Program-made: the position numbers and the translations under genes
The notes under the pieces: model-generated
Databases searched by the model: none
What the model was told of the DNA's origin: nothing
What the model saw: the letters and a program-made list of their open reading frames with translations, nothing else
NCBI GenBank assembly: GCA_946803715.1
Contig: CAMPET010000159.1
Coordinates: 153,856-164,955 of the forward strand
Direction: 5' to 3'
Origin: Beroe ovata
Taxonomy: Eukaryota > Ctenophora > Nuda > Beroida > Beroidae
Length of the DNA: 11,100 bases
Shown: positions 1-8,441 of the stretch, in pieces
Position numbering within the stretch: the stretch's first letter is position 1
Layout: each line of letters begins with the position of its first letter

Positions 1-272
1 GGCCCTTAACTCGAAAACCGATGATCAGATCGACGTAAAATTTAGGCTGTCTGAGTTTCTAATGGTCCTTGAGCTATGGTAAAAGTTTCAAGTCAATCGG
101 TCGATCCGTTTGGGAGCTATCCTCTAATGCTCACTCAAACTGACATGTTTTGGGTCGATAAGGGGTTATGGCGGCCACTAACTGGGGAACCGATCATCGG
201 ATTGACGTGAAATTTTGGTTGTCCGAGTTTCTAATGGTCCTTGAGCTTCGGTAGAAGTATCAAGTGTGTCGG
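1..272 (+). repeat. ~170-bp dispersed tandem repeat, about 1.5 copies
   Basis: Two copies follow head to tail: one from about 1 to 171 and a second from about 172 that breaks off near 272 after losing the CCGTTTGGGAGC segment. Shared landmarks are TTCTAATGGTCCTTGAGC and GGGGTTATGGCGGCC. The same unit occurs about three more times at 5700-6208 in reverse complement. Here it sits in an intron of the + strand MRPL20 gene, so in both places the repeat reads in the same direction as its host transcript. Confidence 0.88.
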
Positions 273-361
273 ATGTATCCTCAATTCATCAATATAATAG
301 ACTGAAGAATAATAAATACTTGTTATTGGGATAATATGATCCAATACACTCAAATATACAG

Positions 362-1571
362 GTTAATTATACAAGAACTGATGCTGCCGCTGCAGAGCAC
401 GGTATATCCCTCCTTGAACTCCGACTTGGCCTTGCAAAAGTGAGTTTTTACCATTTCACCATTGTTACCATGTTACCAGTGTCGCGTTGTACTATGGTTA
501 TGTAATTTGACCAGTGTCATGGTCTCTATCGTTTCTGAGTTTTACCAGCTCATAAATTGTTACCATGGTAATTGTTTCAGAGTGATGTCCAGCTCAATAA
601 CAAGATGCTAGCTGAACTCGCAATTTACGAGCCTAAAACGTTCGAGGTAGTGGAATTCACTAATTGTGACTTGGGATGTGATAAGGGAAACACAGAATCA
701 CTCTTATATTTCAGTCACTGACGGAAGTTGCAAAGCAGAAGCTTTCCCAACCGAATGTGGGAATTGAAGATATTCTGAGACCGGATAAGCCTGGTCTACT
801 CCACAAAACTGGATTGGTGCCTAACAACTCTGTATTCTGTGAGTTTCCACGGTTACCATAGTTACCCTGTGTGTAGCGCCTGATAACAATTAATGATACG
901 GTATTGCCAGGCACTGGACTGACGCGTCCAGATATGATAGCCGAGATAAAGCCGCATATTCCACGACAGTCTGAAATCCCTCCCCCAGAGGGTTGGAGAA
1001 TAACAGGTAGCTATATGTCGCCATGACAACACCACTGTTACCATGAAAACACCACTGTTATCATGATAACACCACTGATACCATGACAAGACAGATGTTA
1101 CCATGCCAACACAGCTGTTACCATAGCAACACAGCTGTTACCATAGCAACACCACTGAAAACATGACAACATGAACACCACTGAAAACATGACAACACCA
1201 CTGAAAACATGATAACTCCACTGTTAATAACATGGCAGCATTGTAAACATAACACCACTGTTAACAGGGCAGTACCCCGGTAAAAACTTGTACAGAGCAG
1301 AAAGATATCACTGGTTTCAGCGCTCTAAAAAACTAGATATGAAGTTTATGAAGGAGCCAAGACAAGATGGTGGTGAAGTGTTTCCAGATACCAAACAGGG
1401 CAAAAACTACAGGTTTGTCATCATGAAAGTTTTACTTTTATCACTTCATGTATTTACTTGATCTACTATAATTATCGTGTCTTCATCCGTCACACTAACA
1501 GATTCGCCTGGAAACGTGCCCTCAAAGATCCCAAGGTGTACGAAAAGAAACCGTGGTTCCCAGTCAAGTAA
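362..1571 (+). CDS. MRPL20: mitochondrial ribosomal protein bL20m (MRPL20), 3' six exons, 5' end outside window
   Basis: A structural protein of the mitochondrial large ribosomal subunit. Exons: 362-439, 581-646, 715-838, 911-1006, 1301-1412, 1502-1571 (TAA 1569-1571). All introns are GT-AG and the phases fit, giving 181 codons. Exons 1-3 encode RTDAAAEHGIS, then SDVQLNNKMLAELAIYEPK and TFESLTEVAKQKL. These match the conserved C-terminal half of L20 (human KVLADLAIYEPKTF; bacterial RINAAARQNGIS and KILADIAVFDK). The N-terminal, rRNA-binding half must be encoded by exons left of position 1. The protein continues for about 100 residues beyond where human MRPL20 ends; this tail is rich in K, R, P and W, and I do not recognise it. 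Acceptor choice at 1300 rather than 1295 is forced, because the upstream AG leads to a stop. An alternative last exon at 1754 is listed separately. Identity is secure; the exact C-terminus is not. Confidence 0.9.
1019..1275 (+). repeat. 20-bp minisatellite in an MRPL20 intron
   Basis: The core CACTGTTACCATGACAAC recurs with an exact 20-bp period (CCATG or a one-base variant at 1021, 1041, 1061, 1081, 1101, 1121 and 1141), then decays into CACTGAAAACATGACAAC variants up to about 1275. It fills most of the intron 1007-1300. The same core, in the same orientation relative to the transcript, forms a 21-bp array in a SELENOK intron (8866-8990). Confidence 0.93.
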
Positions 1572-1753
1572 CACAGAGCGATATTGTGAGGACTTTGTGA
1601 TACTTTTATTCTATTATACTCGATCTGGGAGTTTTTACACTGCTGTGAATGAGCATTTCGCTACTCGCGTACGAATCTGATTTCAGTTGTTCATTATTTG
1701 AAGTTCGATGCTTCTGATCTATGAATCACATCGTTTTTCTTTGTATTCTACAG

Positions 1754-1829
1754 AATTCGCCACATAAAGGAGGAACTGAATGCATTTAGAAAGTCAAAAT
1801 GCGTCCTTTATCCCTTTTCAACGTGGTAG
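1754..1829 (+). other. possible additional or alternative last exon of MRPL20
   Basis: A strong acceptor (TTTTTCTTTGTATTCTACAG, ending at 1753) precedes an open segment ending in TAG at 1827-1829. It encodes IRHIKEELNAFRKSKC and nine further residues. It needs a phase-2 donor. Two exist: the AG|GTTTGT donor after 1412, which would skip the listed last exon, and an AA|GTAACA donor after 1567, which removes the TAA stop and joins ...WFPVK to IRHIKEE. Both keep the frame open. No homology is recognised, so this is a splice-signal and phase argument only. Confidence 0.4.
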
Positions 1830-2528
1830 TATAGAAGAAGTGAGGGACGTGTAATGCAGGATCGCGAATTCTACACAGAAAGACCGAGAACACGCGTGGT
1901 AAGATTTCCTAAACCAGCTTGGAGTAAGAGCAGACGCGCGCGCTACGCAACATTACATTGAAATGTGCGTCCTTGATTGTAGAGTGGCAATATTGAGTGA
2001 GGCAGTAACAAGTGAAAAACAGTTATTAGGGTGTTTAAAATGAACATTCTCGTTTAGTACAACAATTTCAAGGAACTACGGGTATCAATCAGTAAAACCT
2101 CTATAAAGGAACATTAGACTTCACAACATGTATGAATATTATCGAATAAAAGTTCAGAGATGATAATTCAACTTGGTTAAAACGGGCTCTGTTCTAAACA
2201 AGAGAATCTCCTGTGAAATATTCTCAGTCATATTTTGTGCAAAGACGCTGGTTTCCAAAATACGGTCACACTAGCCTTTCAGCGGAGCAAGATGGGCCAA
2301 AAATACCATTTCCAATCGATTCAGCATCCAAAATTACATGGGGGTTCGATGATATTTATATGGAAATCGTATTTTCGCCATTAATCATCTTGGATCCTTG
2401 TGTGTAAAATGAGTGGAATTACGAAACACATTTCCAAACCTATGGGTCCAGGATGGCTGAAAATTTTTTCACCACAGAGGATAATCAAAAGATACCTATC
2501 CAGGCCATTTTCGTCCGTAGAATCCGAA

Positions 2529-2534
2529 TTTAAT
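2529..2534 (-). terminator. possible polyadenylation signal ATTAAA of the USP37-like gene
   Basis: ATTAAA on the minus strand, about 150 nt after the USP37-like stop codon. It is a common variant of AATAAA. No canonical AATAAA occurs on this strand between the stop and about 2200. This is based on motif and position only. Confidence 0.3.
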
Positions 2535-2684
2535 TGAATTTTGGCGCAACCTCCTTCGCAGAATGGGGAAATTTTGTCTTTCTTTAGTGCTGGAATAACC
2601 GTACTGAATTTGAAGATATCTCAAAGCAATCCAGCTGAGAGATATAAGTATGGAGAATTAGGGCAGAGTATAAAATATAAAGCG

Positions 2685-5600
2685 CTATCCTTCCAATAAA
2701 TTGTCCTCCCGCAAATAGAAGAAAAGGTAACAAGAGTTTTTCCGCTTCGCGCGTACGTAGGACAGGTCGACTCGGTGCATGTTTACATCGTCGTAGAAGT
2801 ACCATTCCCCCGCCTCCTGCACATCACAAATGTAGTGCCCACACTCCCTCGACTCCCCTGTGGAAGAGGGAGTTAGACAGGGAGTCTAATAGGGAGTGGG
2901 GTTAGGGGGAGTCTAATAGGGAGTTAGAGGGAGCGGTGTTAGGGGGAGTCTAATAGGGAGTTAGAGGGAGTCGTGTTAGGGGGAGTCTAATANNNGAGTT
3001 AGAGGGAGTCGTGTTAGGGGGAGTCTAATAGGGAGTTAGAGGGAGTCGTGTTGGGGGGGGGATAATTTTGTCAAAGAGAGTGGGGGGAAGAATTGTACAA
3101 TATAGGGGAATTCCAAATAGGAGAATTCCTATGATGAATGGTCAACAATAGAGAGATATAACTGTTATACTGTGAGAAACACTTACCAAGATGCGATATG
3201 ACTGCGTGTAGAGAGTAAATCCCCTTAGTCCGAGTTCTGAGATTATGACACGGGACAGGAATTGGGGAGTTGTCAGGGATACTGACTCTCTTATCTTAGT
3301 GGGAGAGAGTTGGAGTTAGGGGGAGTTAGGATATCGCACACACCCCGGATATTGCACACACACACACACACACCGGATATTTCACACACTCCGGATATTA
3401 CACTCTCAGGATATTAAACTCCCAGGATATTACACACCCCGGATATTACACATGGGTAAAATTCTTGCCAAAACTCACAGTTCTTATCGAGAAGTGTATC
3501 TTTGCTGCTTATGTTCTTGCTGAGTTTAGTTATGTCGAGACGTGTTGGAATTGAGACATTATCCTGCCTCTTTTCCTCTCTCCCGCCATCTGAAAACATA
3601 ACACGTGACTCAAATGTGTCAACACGTGACTCACACGTGTCAACACGTGACTCACACGTGTCAAAACCATGGTAACCAGTAGGAAGACGCACTACTCACT
3701 CCTCGAGAAAGAATATCTTTGCACGTGCAGAACTAATGTCTGTGGTAGTCTGTTAAATCTGTGTTGCACGTGCGCTGTATCGTGTCCGCAAACAGTGCAC
3801 CGCAGCTCAACTTGATCTGGAGCAAAGTAGCTGTCCAGTAACTCAGCTAGACTGTGAGTCGACACTTTCTTACTATTACTCCGTGTTGGCAAGTTGAGCG
3901 AGAAATCGTAGTACTGCTCCATTTTCTGCCCCCCTGCGCTACAGGACATACATCGCAGTGTATGCACCACCTCACACTGGAATGTGCGGGACACGGGGCA
4001 CTTTAGTGAGCTGTGTCTCTCTTCTCTGAGGACGTCCAACAGTTTGCCCAGAAATTCGTGAGCATCCTGCTGTCTCGAGCCTTTGAACAGTGAAGTTGCA
4101 TCCGAGATGAATTTCTTAACTCTTGTGAGTAGCTCCCTCTTTTCCTTGGTGCTCCCGTTTACTGACTTGTGTTTCATCAGACTACTGATACAGCTCAGTA
4201 AGGTTGGTTTTATAGGGTTGTAGGGAGTGTTGAGAATTGATTTGAAGGAGGGAACTGTTAACACGCACTGTAACACACAGTTCATATAACATGTGTTTCC
4301 CAGATTAATGAACCCATGAGGTTTTGCCAGTCCCAGACCAGAGTAGCACTTTGTCTTGGTCGTAACAGTAGTAGTGTTGGTGTTGGTGGTGTCAGCATCA
4401 GAGGCGGTGTCAGCAATCTCTGTTCGCCGTGCTCTCAGACTCCGAGTCTCAGTGGCGCCCCTCTCTTCTCTCTTCCCTTGTGGTGGTGTTGGTTCTGATT
4501 GTACTGGGGGCGGTTCACCCTGATCAGATATTATCTCCTCTCCCAACATGTGCTCACTTTTCACAGTGTGATATCCCTCCTCCACACTCTGTGAAGTCAG
4601 CACGTGTTCAGTCACGTGATCGTTGTCCATGATAGGTCCATCTAGAATAGTTGCCGTCATGTCATTCTCTGAGTAGACAATCTGATCATCTGTCACCTCG
4701 TATTCCACTGTTTCCTCGGATGTCACTTGTTGTTGCCTAGGCGACAGTGTTACTTGTTGTTGTCTAGGCGACAGTGTCACTTCTTGTTGTCTAGGCGACA
4801 GTGTCACTTCTTGTTGTCTAGGCGACGGTGCACGTGTGACTGAAACTCGTGTTTCAGCTGTGTCTATGTGACGTGCTGTTTCCTCGTTACACGCTACAAC
4901 TTCATGTGTTTCAACTTCATGCGTTTCCATGACATTCATATCTATGACACTCGTTTCTATATCATGTGTTTCTATAGCACTAGGTTCATCACGTGTGCCC
5001 AGATCACGTGTTTCTATTTCACGTGTCTCTATGTCACGTGTCATTATGTCACGTATGGGAGGGGGTGGTGGATTTGCATCGTCGTCGTTGAAAGCGAACG
5101 TGTTCGTGTTTCTGTTACTACCGCCAAACTCGTTCTGAAAAATAAAAACAGCACATAAGTTGGGATTACTGGTCACCCTTACTGGATTCCTAGTTTGAGA
5201 CATATTACGAAACATCTAGCTTTATTTCAGTTTTGCACATAGACTCATGTTCATAAACTAGCTAGTTTTTACATCGTCAGTCGATAGGCACCTCGAGTGA
5301 GTTCTGTACTCTCTGAAGATAGCTGGAGAACCGTCTATCAGGTATAATTGGCGAGGACCGGAGTCTATTCCTCCGACTGTGTATCGCGTTTACACGTGGT
5401 CGTTTACAACGCACATTCCCAGCTGTGGAGGAAGAAGTGTTGTCGCTGAGAATTCTCCTCCGCTCAGACACACGTGACGTCATATCACGCGTTATTTCCT
5501 TGTTGCTGGGCAACAGTGCGTTAGTGTGCAGCGCGTGATCTTGCAGAGCGAGACTTTTCGTGTTGAACACTTTGTTTTTCTTGTCAAGTGACTGCTGCGT

Positions 5601-8275
5601 CAACTCCACTGAGCCTTGGTAGCCACTGAAGATATTGCTGATAAATCTAACTACCAGGGAAATTCATCAATAGAAAAAATTCGTGACGGGTTTCAGAGGA
5701 GTTGATTCAATAATCAATTCATTGAGCATTTGAGGATAACTCCCAAACGGATATTCCGATTCACTTCGTAGCTCAGTCCATTAAAAACTCGGACAACCAA
5801 AATCTCACGTCAATCTGATAATCGGTTCCCGAGTTAAAGGACGGCATAACCCCTTATCTACTAAATACTGGTCTATTTGAGTCTATATTTGAGGATAGAT
5901 CCCAAACGGATCGACCGATTGACTTGAAACTTTTACCATAGCTCAAGGACCATTAGAAACTCGGACAACCAAAATTTCACGTCAATCCGATAATCGATTC
6001 TTAAGTTAAGGGCCGACATAACCCCTTATCTACTCAATACTGGTCAAATGGAGTGAGCACTTGAGGATAGATCCCAAACGGATGGACCGATTCACTTGAA
6101 ATTTCTACCATAGCTCGAGGACCATTAGAAACTCGGACAACCGAAATTCCACGTCAATCTAATCGGTTCCCGAGTTAAAGGCCGGCATAACCCATTACCT
6201 ACTTATGCATACCTCGGATAAGTTTTCCTTTTCGATTTTCTCTTCACATCAGGGAAGTTTTGCAAGTATGAGGGAGTTGATGAAGGAGCCAGACCAGGGT
6301 AAGTGTTGCTCACCTTATCTCGACGTGACTGTAAAAATGGTAGGTAGTAAGTGTTGGTAAGTGAGATAAGGGAGCTGTTAGTGAGTAATGATTACTTTAT
6401 CATGGAGTTGGTCAAATTCTAGTTTTCCTCTGACTCTGAGAACTTGACAAATGAAACATGACATTGTTGTACCCCCCCCATGAACAAATCTATAGGATTA
6501 CCTTGTTCGGACTTTGGGAAGAGATGACAAGTTCAGCAACGCAAGTGTTCGGTTCCGATGCGGACACGTAGAATTGTCGTGGAGGTGTGGAGCCCTGTGA
6601 GTCATGAAGAGAGGGAGGGGAGGAAGAGGAAAGTCGAGACGAGCAGGTTGACAAAACTTCAGAATCAATCACATCGCCTGAGTTCGGGGAAGCGGTTAGA
6701 TGGGGGCACACGGGGTACGGTAAAAAGTCACGTGGTCGATTATAAGGGGAAGGTACCGTTCAAGATTATCTGAACTGGGGAATCCCCTAAACTCCTGGAG
6801 CCCCGTTCTTCTTTCACTCTCTGAATGTGTCTTCCTTTCACAGCGGGACCCTGTTATGCAAATCCCTATTATAATTTGGCATTTTCACAGTGTTGTCATG
6901 GTAACAGTCGTGTAAACAGTAGGTGTTGTCATGGTAACCTGCATTGCTAGGAGTTCAGCACGGCTCACGGGGAGTATTTTGTTGGAGGTTGCTGAGGGAA
7001 GTTTTTCTGGGATATCGTCAACATCTGCCTCGTTTATCACTCTCCTCTCCTCAATACTAGCTATGTTCCTGTGTGGCATAGTGTAACCATGGTGTGTGTT
7101 ACCATGGTAACATGGCAACTGTCACCATGGAAACTATCATACCTGACAGGTGGGGTGATACACCCAGCGTCGTGAACTCGCAGACTACTCCCAAAACATG
7201 TTCTCCGTAGTATATTCCTATCCACGAATTCTGCACTCTCCAGACTGCACAAGCTGGAAACGGAGTGCTCCTCATAGTTGTCGAGTGTGCTTCCCCAGGA
7301 TGATGAATCGGGGGAAGTGTTTACAGCAGTCGTGGAGTGAGTCGTGTTGCACGGAGTGGAACCTGGGAATACAATGAATAGAGGGGTGTGGAGAGGGGTG
7401 TGGGGTAGAGAGGGGCGTGGGGTAGAAGTGTGGAGTGGGGTAGAGGTGTGGCGTGGGGTAGAGGTGTCGGGTGGGGTTATGGGGTTAGGGAAAGGATATA
7501 GAGGGGGGTAGATGAAGGGAACACCCACCATTTTGCGCATTCTCAGGGATACGATTACTCTGCAGCTTGTCTATGAGCTCCGGATCAGACTTGTGCTCGT
7601 AACAGAAATCCAAAATCCTCGCAAAACCAGACGGGTCCACTATGAAATCTTTCAGTTTCACCTGAATAGTAATGGTAAAATGTGTGTGTGTGTGTTTCAC
7701 GATATTAACAACTTGGCTCAGTTCCGAAACGTTCCATAACTTTCAACTTTGAACTTAACTTACTCCGCAACTTCGATGAGTCTGTGGCAAAACTTTTTTG
7801 GCGTACTCTTAACCCGAAATAAGAGGGAATTCTTGGCTAGAGTGAGACGAACTCCCAATGATTTTATAGTGATACCATGTTTACACTTACAGTGTGCTCA
7901 AGAAACACTGAATACCTGATTAGTGGAGTCGAACTCTATGACAATGAAACAGATCTTGTTAGCTCTCTTGCGAATTGTAATCTTGGTAAGCTGCCAAATC
8001 ATACTGTACTTTCGAGGAAAATTCCGTTTGTGAAGCACAACCAAACACCACAAATCTCTCGGATTAGTACTTTCACTCGCGCAGATGTACACATCACCTA
8101 GGGAGAGCGCGGTAACACCATGGTAACAGCATGGTAACACCATAGTAACACCATAGTAACAGTGAATCACGATGTAGCTGTGGTAACACTTACCTGGTGT
8201 AAAGGGAATGATGCTGCCCTCTGTACTCAACGAAACAAGGCATTGTGTCTGTGATATCACCTGACTGTCCTCCAT
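2685..8275 (-). CDS. USP37: USP37-like ubiquitin carboxyl-terminal hydrolase, 12 exons
   Basis: A cysteine protease of peptidase family C19 that removes ubiquitin. Exons in transcript order: 8275-8194, 8097-7916, 7661-7529, 7362-7143, 7068-6939, 6594-6502, 6328-6213, 5625-5292, 5134-3700, 3589-3479, 3294-3187, 2857-2685. All are GT-AG, phases fit, total 1038 codons. Residues about 1-130 resemble the PH-like domain of USP37, ending LQSNRIPEN (human VHQNRLP). Residues 319-430 are basic and serine-rich. Two low-complexity repeats occupy 459-568. Catalytic parts: Cys box GFINLGNTCYMN (Cys712), QQDAHEFL (785-792), CxxC pairs at 825/828 and 876/879 (probable zinc ribbon), YSLHAVISHLG, then the His box GHYICDV (His989) and YDDVN (1004-1007). 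Human USP37 has 979 residues and carries UIMs inside the catalytic domain; I see none here. The start ATG follows an acceptor-like CTCAG at 8303, so a 5' UTR intron is possible. Paralogues of the USP26/29 type are mammalian. Confidence 0.93.
2868..3058 (-). repeat. ~37-bp minisatellite with unresolved NNN, USP37-like intron 11
   Basis: Four to five copies of a 36-38-bp unit (GGGAGTCTAATAGGG followed by AGTTAGAGGGAGTCGTG), with GGAGTCTAAT at 2881, 2908, 2944, 2982 and 3020. Positions 2993-2995 are N, so the copy number may be wrong. On the transcribed strand it is a run of pyrimidine-rich CTAACTCCC units directly upstream of the acceptor at 2858, so it can also serve as polypyrimidine tract and branch-site supply. 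Confidence 0.92.
3326..3455. repeat. GGATATT-CACAC tandem repeat with a (CA)n run, USP37-like intron 10
   Basis: GGATATT recurs seven or eight times at irregular 16-30-bp intervals, separated by variants of TACACACCCC. A (CA)n stretch at about 3355-3372 lies inside one spacer. The array occupies most of the intron 3295-3478. Confidence 0.85.
3600..3663 (-). repeat. CACGTG-bearing ~20-bp tandem repeat, USP37-like intron 9
   Basis: Three copies of a unit built from ACACGTGACTCA and CACGTGTCA. Read on the transcribed strand in the frame continuing from the neighbouring intron it spells DTCESRV repeats, but it lies between a good donor (3699) and acceptor (3590), so it is intronic. It resembles the CACGTG-containing repeat inside the coding exon at 4898-5050. 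Confidence 0.85.
4721..4825 (-). repeat. 27-bp coding tandem repeat (SPRQQ[EQ]VTL x4) in the USP37-like exon 9
   Basis: Four consecutive nine-residue units, SPRQQEVTL twice then SPRQQQVTL and SPRQQQVT, at about residues 534-568. The DNA units (GTCTAGGCGACAGTGTCAC and eight more bases) are nearly identical, which points to recent expansion. It lies in the linker between the N-terminal region and the catalytic domain. Confidence 0.95.
4898..5050 (-). repeat. degenerate ETR/ETH coding repeat in the USP37-like exon 9
   Basis: About ten imperfect 4-5-residue units of the type MTRD, IETRE, IETRD, LGTRD, IETHD, METHE, VETHE at about residues 459-509. It is highly charged with alternating E/D and R/H. 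In DNA most units contain CACGTG or a near match. A disordered linker is likely; no known motif is recognised. Confidence 0.85.
5700..6208 (-). repeat. three-copy ~160-172-bp tandem repeat filling the USP37-like intron 7
   Basis: CCCAAACGG recurs at 5742, 5901 and 6073 (+ strand), giving unit lengths of 159 and 172 bp. Other shared blocks are GAAACTCGGACAACC and GGCATAACCCCTTATCTACT. These are reverse complements of the units at 1-272. The array fills most of the intron 5626-6212, and its upstream edge coincides with the splice donor GTATGC at 6212. I see no terminal inverted repeats or coding potential. Confidence 0.9.
6893..6938 (-). repeat. GTTACCATGACAAC repeat pair overlapping a splice donor, USP37-like intron 5
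   Basis: Two copies of GTTACCATGACAACAC on the transcribed strand. The first begins exactly at the donor of exon 5 (ATGCAG|GTTACC at 6938), so the splice site itself is the repeat. This is one of the poorest donors by consensus in the gene. Confidence 0.8.
7083..7131. repeat. GTTACCATGGTAAC palindrome cluster, USP37-like intron 4
   Basis: A perfect 14-bp palindrome GTTACCATGGTAAC at 7098-7111, flanked by partial copies at 7083-7092 and 7121-7131. They fill the 74-bp intron 7069-7142 almost entirely. Confidence 0.85.
7378..7500 (-). repeat. GGGGTAGAGGTGTGG minisatellite, USP37-like intron 3
   Basis: Imperfect units of about 16-20 bp (GGGGTAGAGGTGTGGCGT and variants) fill most of the intron 7363-7528. 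The transcribed strand is C/T-rich (CTACCCCAC) and leads up to the acceptor at 7363, as with the intron 11 array. Confidence 0.85.
7679..7696. repeat. short (TG)n microsatellite in USP37-like intron 2
   Basis: An uninterrupted TG run of about seven units next to the acceptor at 7662. No other feature is recognised in this intron (7662-7915). Confidence 0.85.
8110..8165 (-). repeat. GTTACCATGGT tandem repeats filling USP37-like intron 1
   Basis: Five short units of the type GGTAACACCATGGTAACA (+ strand) with a period of about 11-12 bp lie inside the 96-bp intron 8098-8193. They belong to the same family as the arrays at 1019, 6893 and 8866. Confidence 0.85.
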
Positions 8276-8441
8276 AACTCCATTACATTCTGAGAATATG
8301 GAACATTGGCATGGTTACAGCGTGCGTTGTCATGGTTACAACAACTGTTAATCGAGAATGCATTGTCAACAGGTTATCAAATCAAACACTGTGTCTCTGA
8401 TATAAACAATTCTCATTTTAAAATCAATGAAATGTTTTCGT
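8276..8441 (-). other. short gap between the SELENOK SECIS and the USP37-like start codon
   Basis: This 166-bp stretch must hold the end of the SELENOK transcript and the USP37-like 5' UTR, unless the latter is spliced to something upstream. It contains two GTAACCATG repeats (about 8311-8345) and an acceptor-like CCATATTCTCAG ending at 8303. No AATAAA is visible on the minus strand. Confidence 0.6.
8298..8308 (-). promoter_or_regulatory. 11-bp motif CAATGTTCCAT upstream of the USP37-like ATG
   Basis: CAATGTTCCAT on the minus strand lies 22 nt before the USP37-like start codon. The identical 11-mer lies 17 nt before the SELENOK start codon. Its role is unknown; see the finding. Confidence 0.3.

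Larger units (their letters stand above)
1572..2684. other. convergent intergenic region between MRPL20 and USP37-like 3' ends
   Basis: About 1.1 kb with no gene I can support apart from a possible extra MRPL20 exon at 1754-1829. It should hold both 3' UTRs. The first AATAAA for the + strand is at 2145-2150, far from the MRPL20 stop. For the minus strand I see no AATAAA, only an ATTAAA at 2534-2529. Short open frames here show no recognisable domain, and I see no tRNA. Confidence 0.6.

Noticed and set aside
2335-2352. GGGTTCGATGA resembling a tRNA B box
   Set aside because: It does not match the B-box end and no A box or cloverleaf can be drawn around it.
2584-2805. Minus-strand 73-aa frame with a hydrophobic stretch
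   Set aside because: It overlaps the His-box exon of the USP37-like gene in another frame; the GHYICDV frame is the real one.
3187-3236. Short version of USP37-like exon 11 using the acceptor at 3237
   Set aside because: With the strong exon 10 donor it makes an immediate TAA. The acceptor at 3295 restores phase and adds a plausible USP segment.
3414-3692. Separate 92-aa minus-strand gene
   Set aside because: It reads through intron 9 repeats, then exon 10 of the USP37-like gene, then intron 10 repeats. Splice sites and phase place only 3589-3479 in the protease.
4316-5158. Several + strand frames of 60-96 aa
   Set aside because: They are antisense to exon 9 of the USP37-like gene, partly generated by its repeats, with no recognisable domain.
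6254-6299. + strand exon-like piece between CATCAG and GGGTAAGT
   Set aside because: It is antisense to USP37-like exon 7, which fits in phase with both neighbours and matches the USP37 linker. No + strand gene surrounds it.
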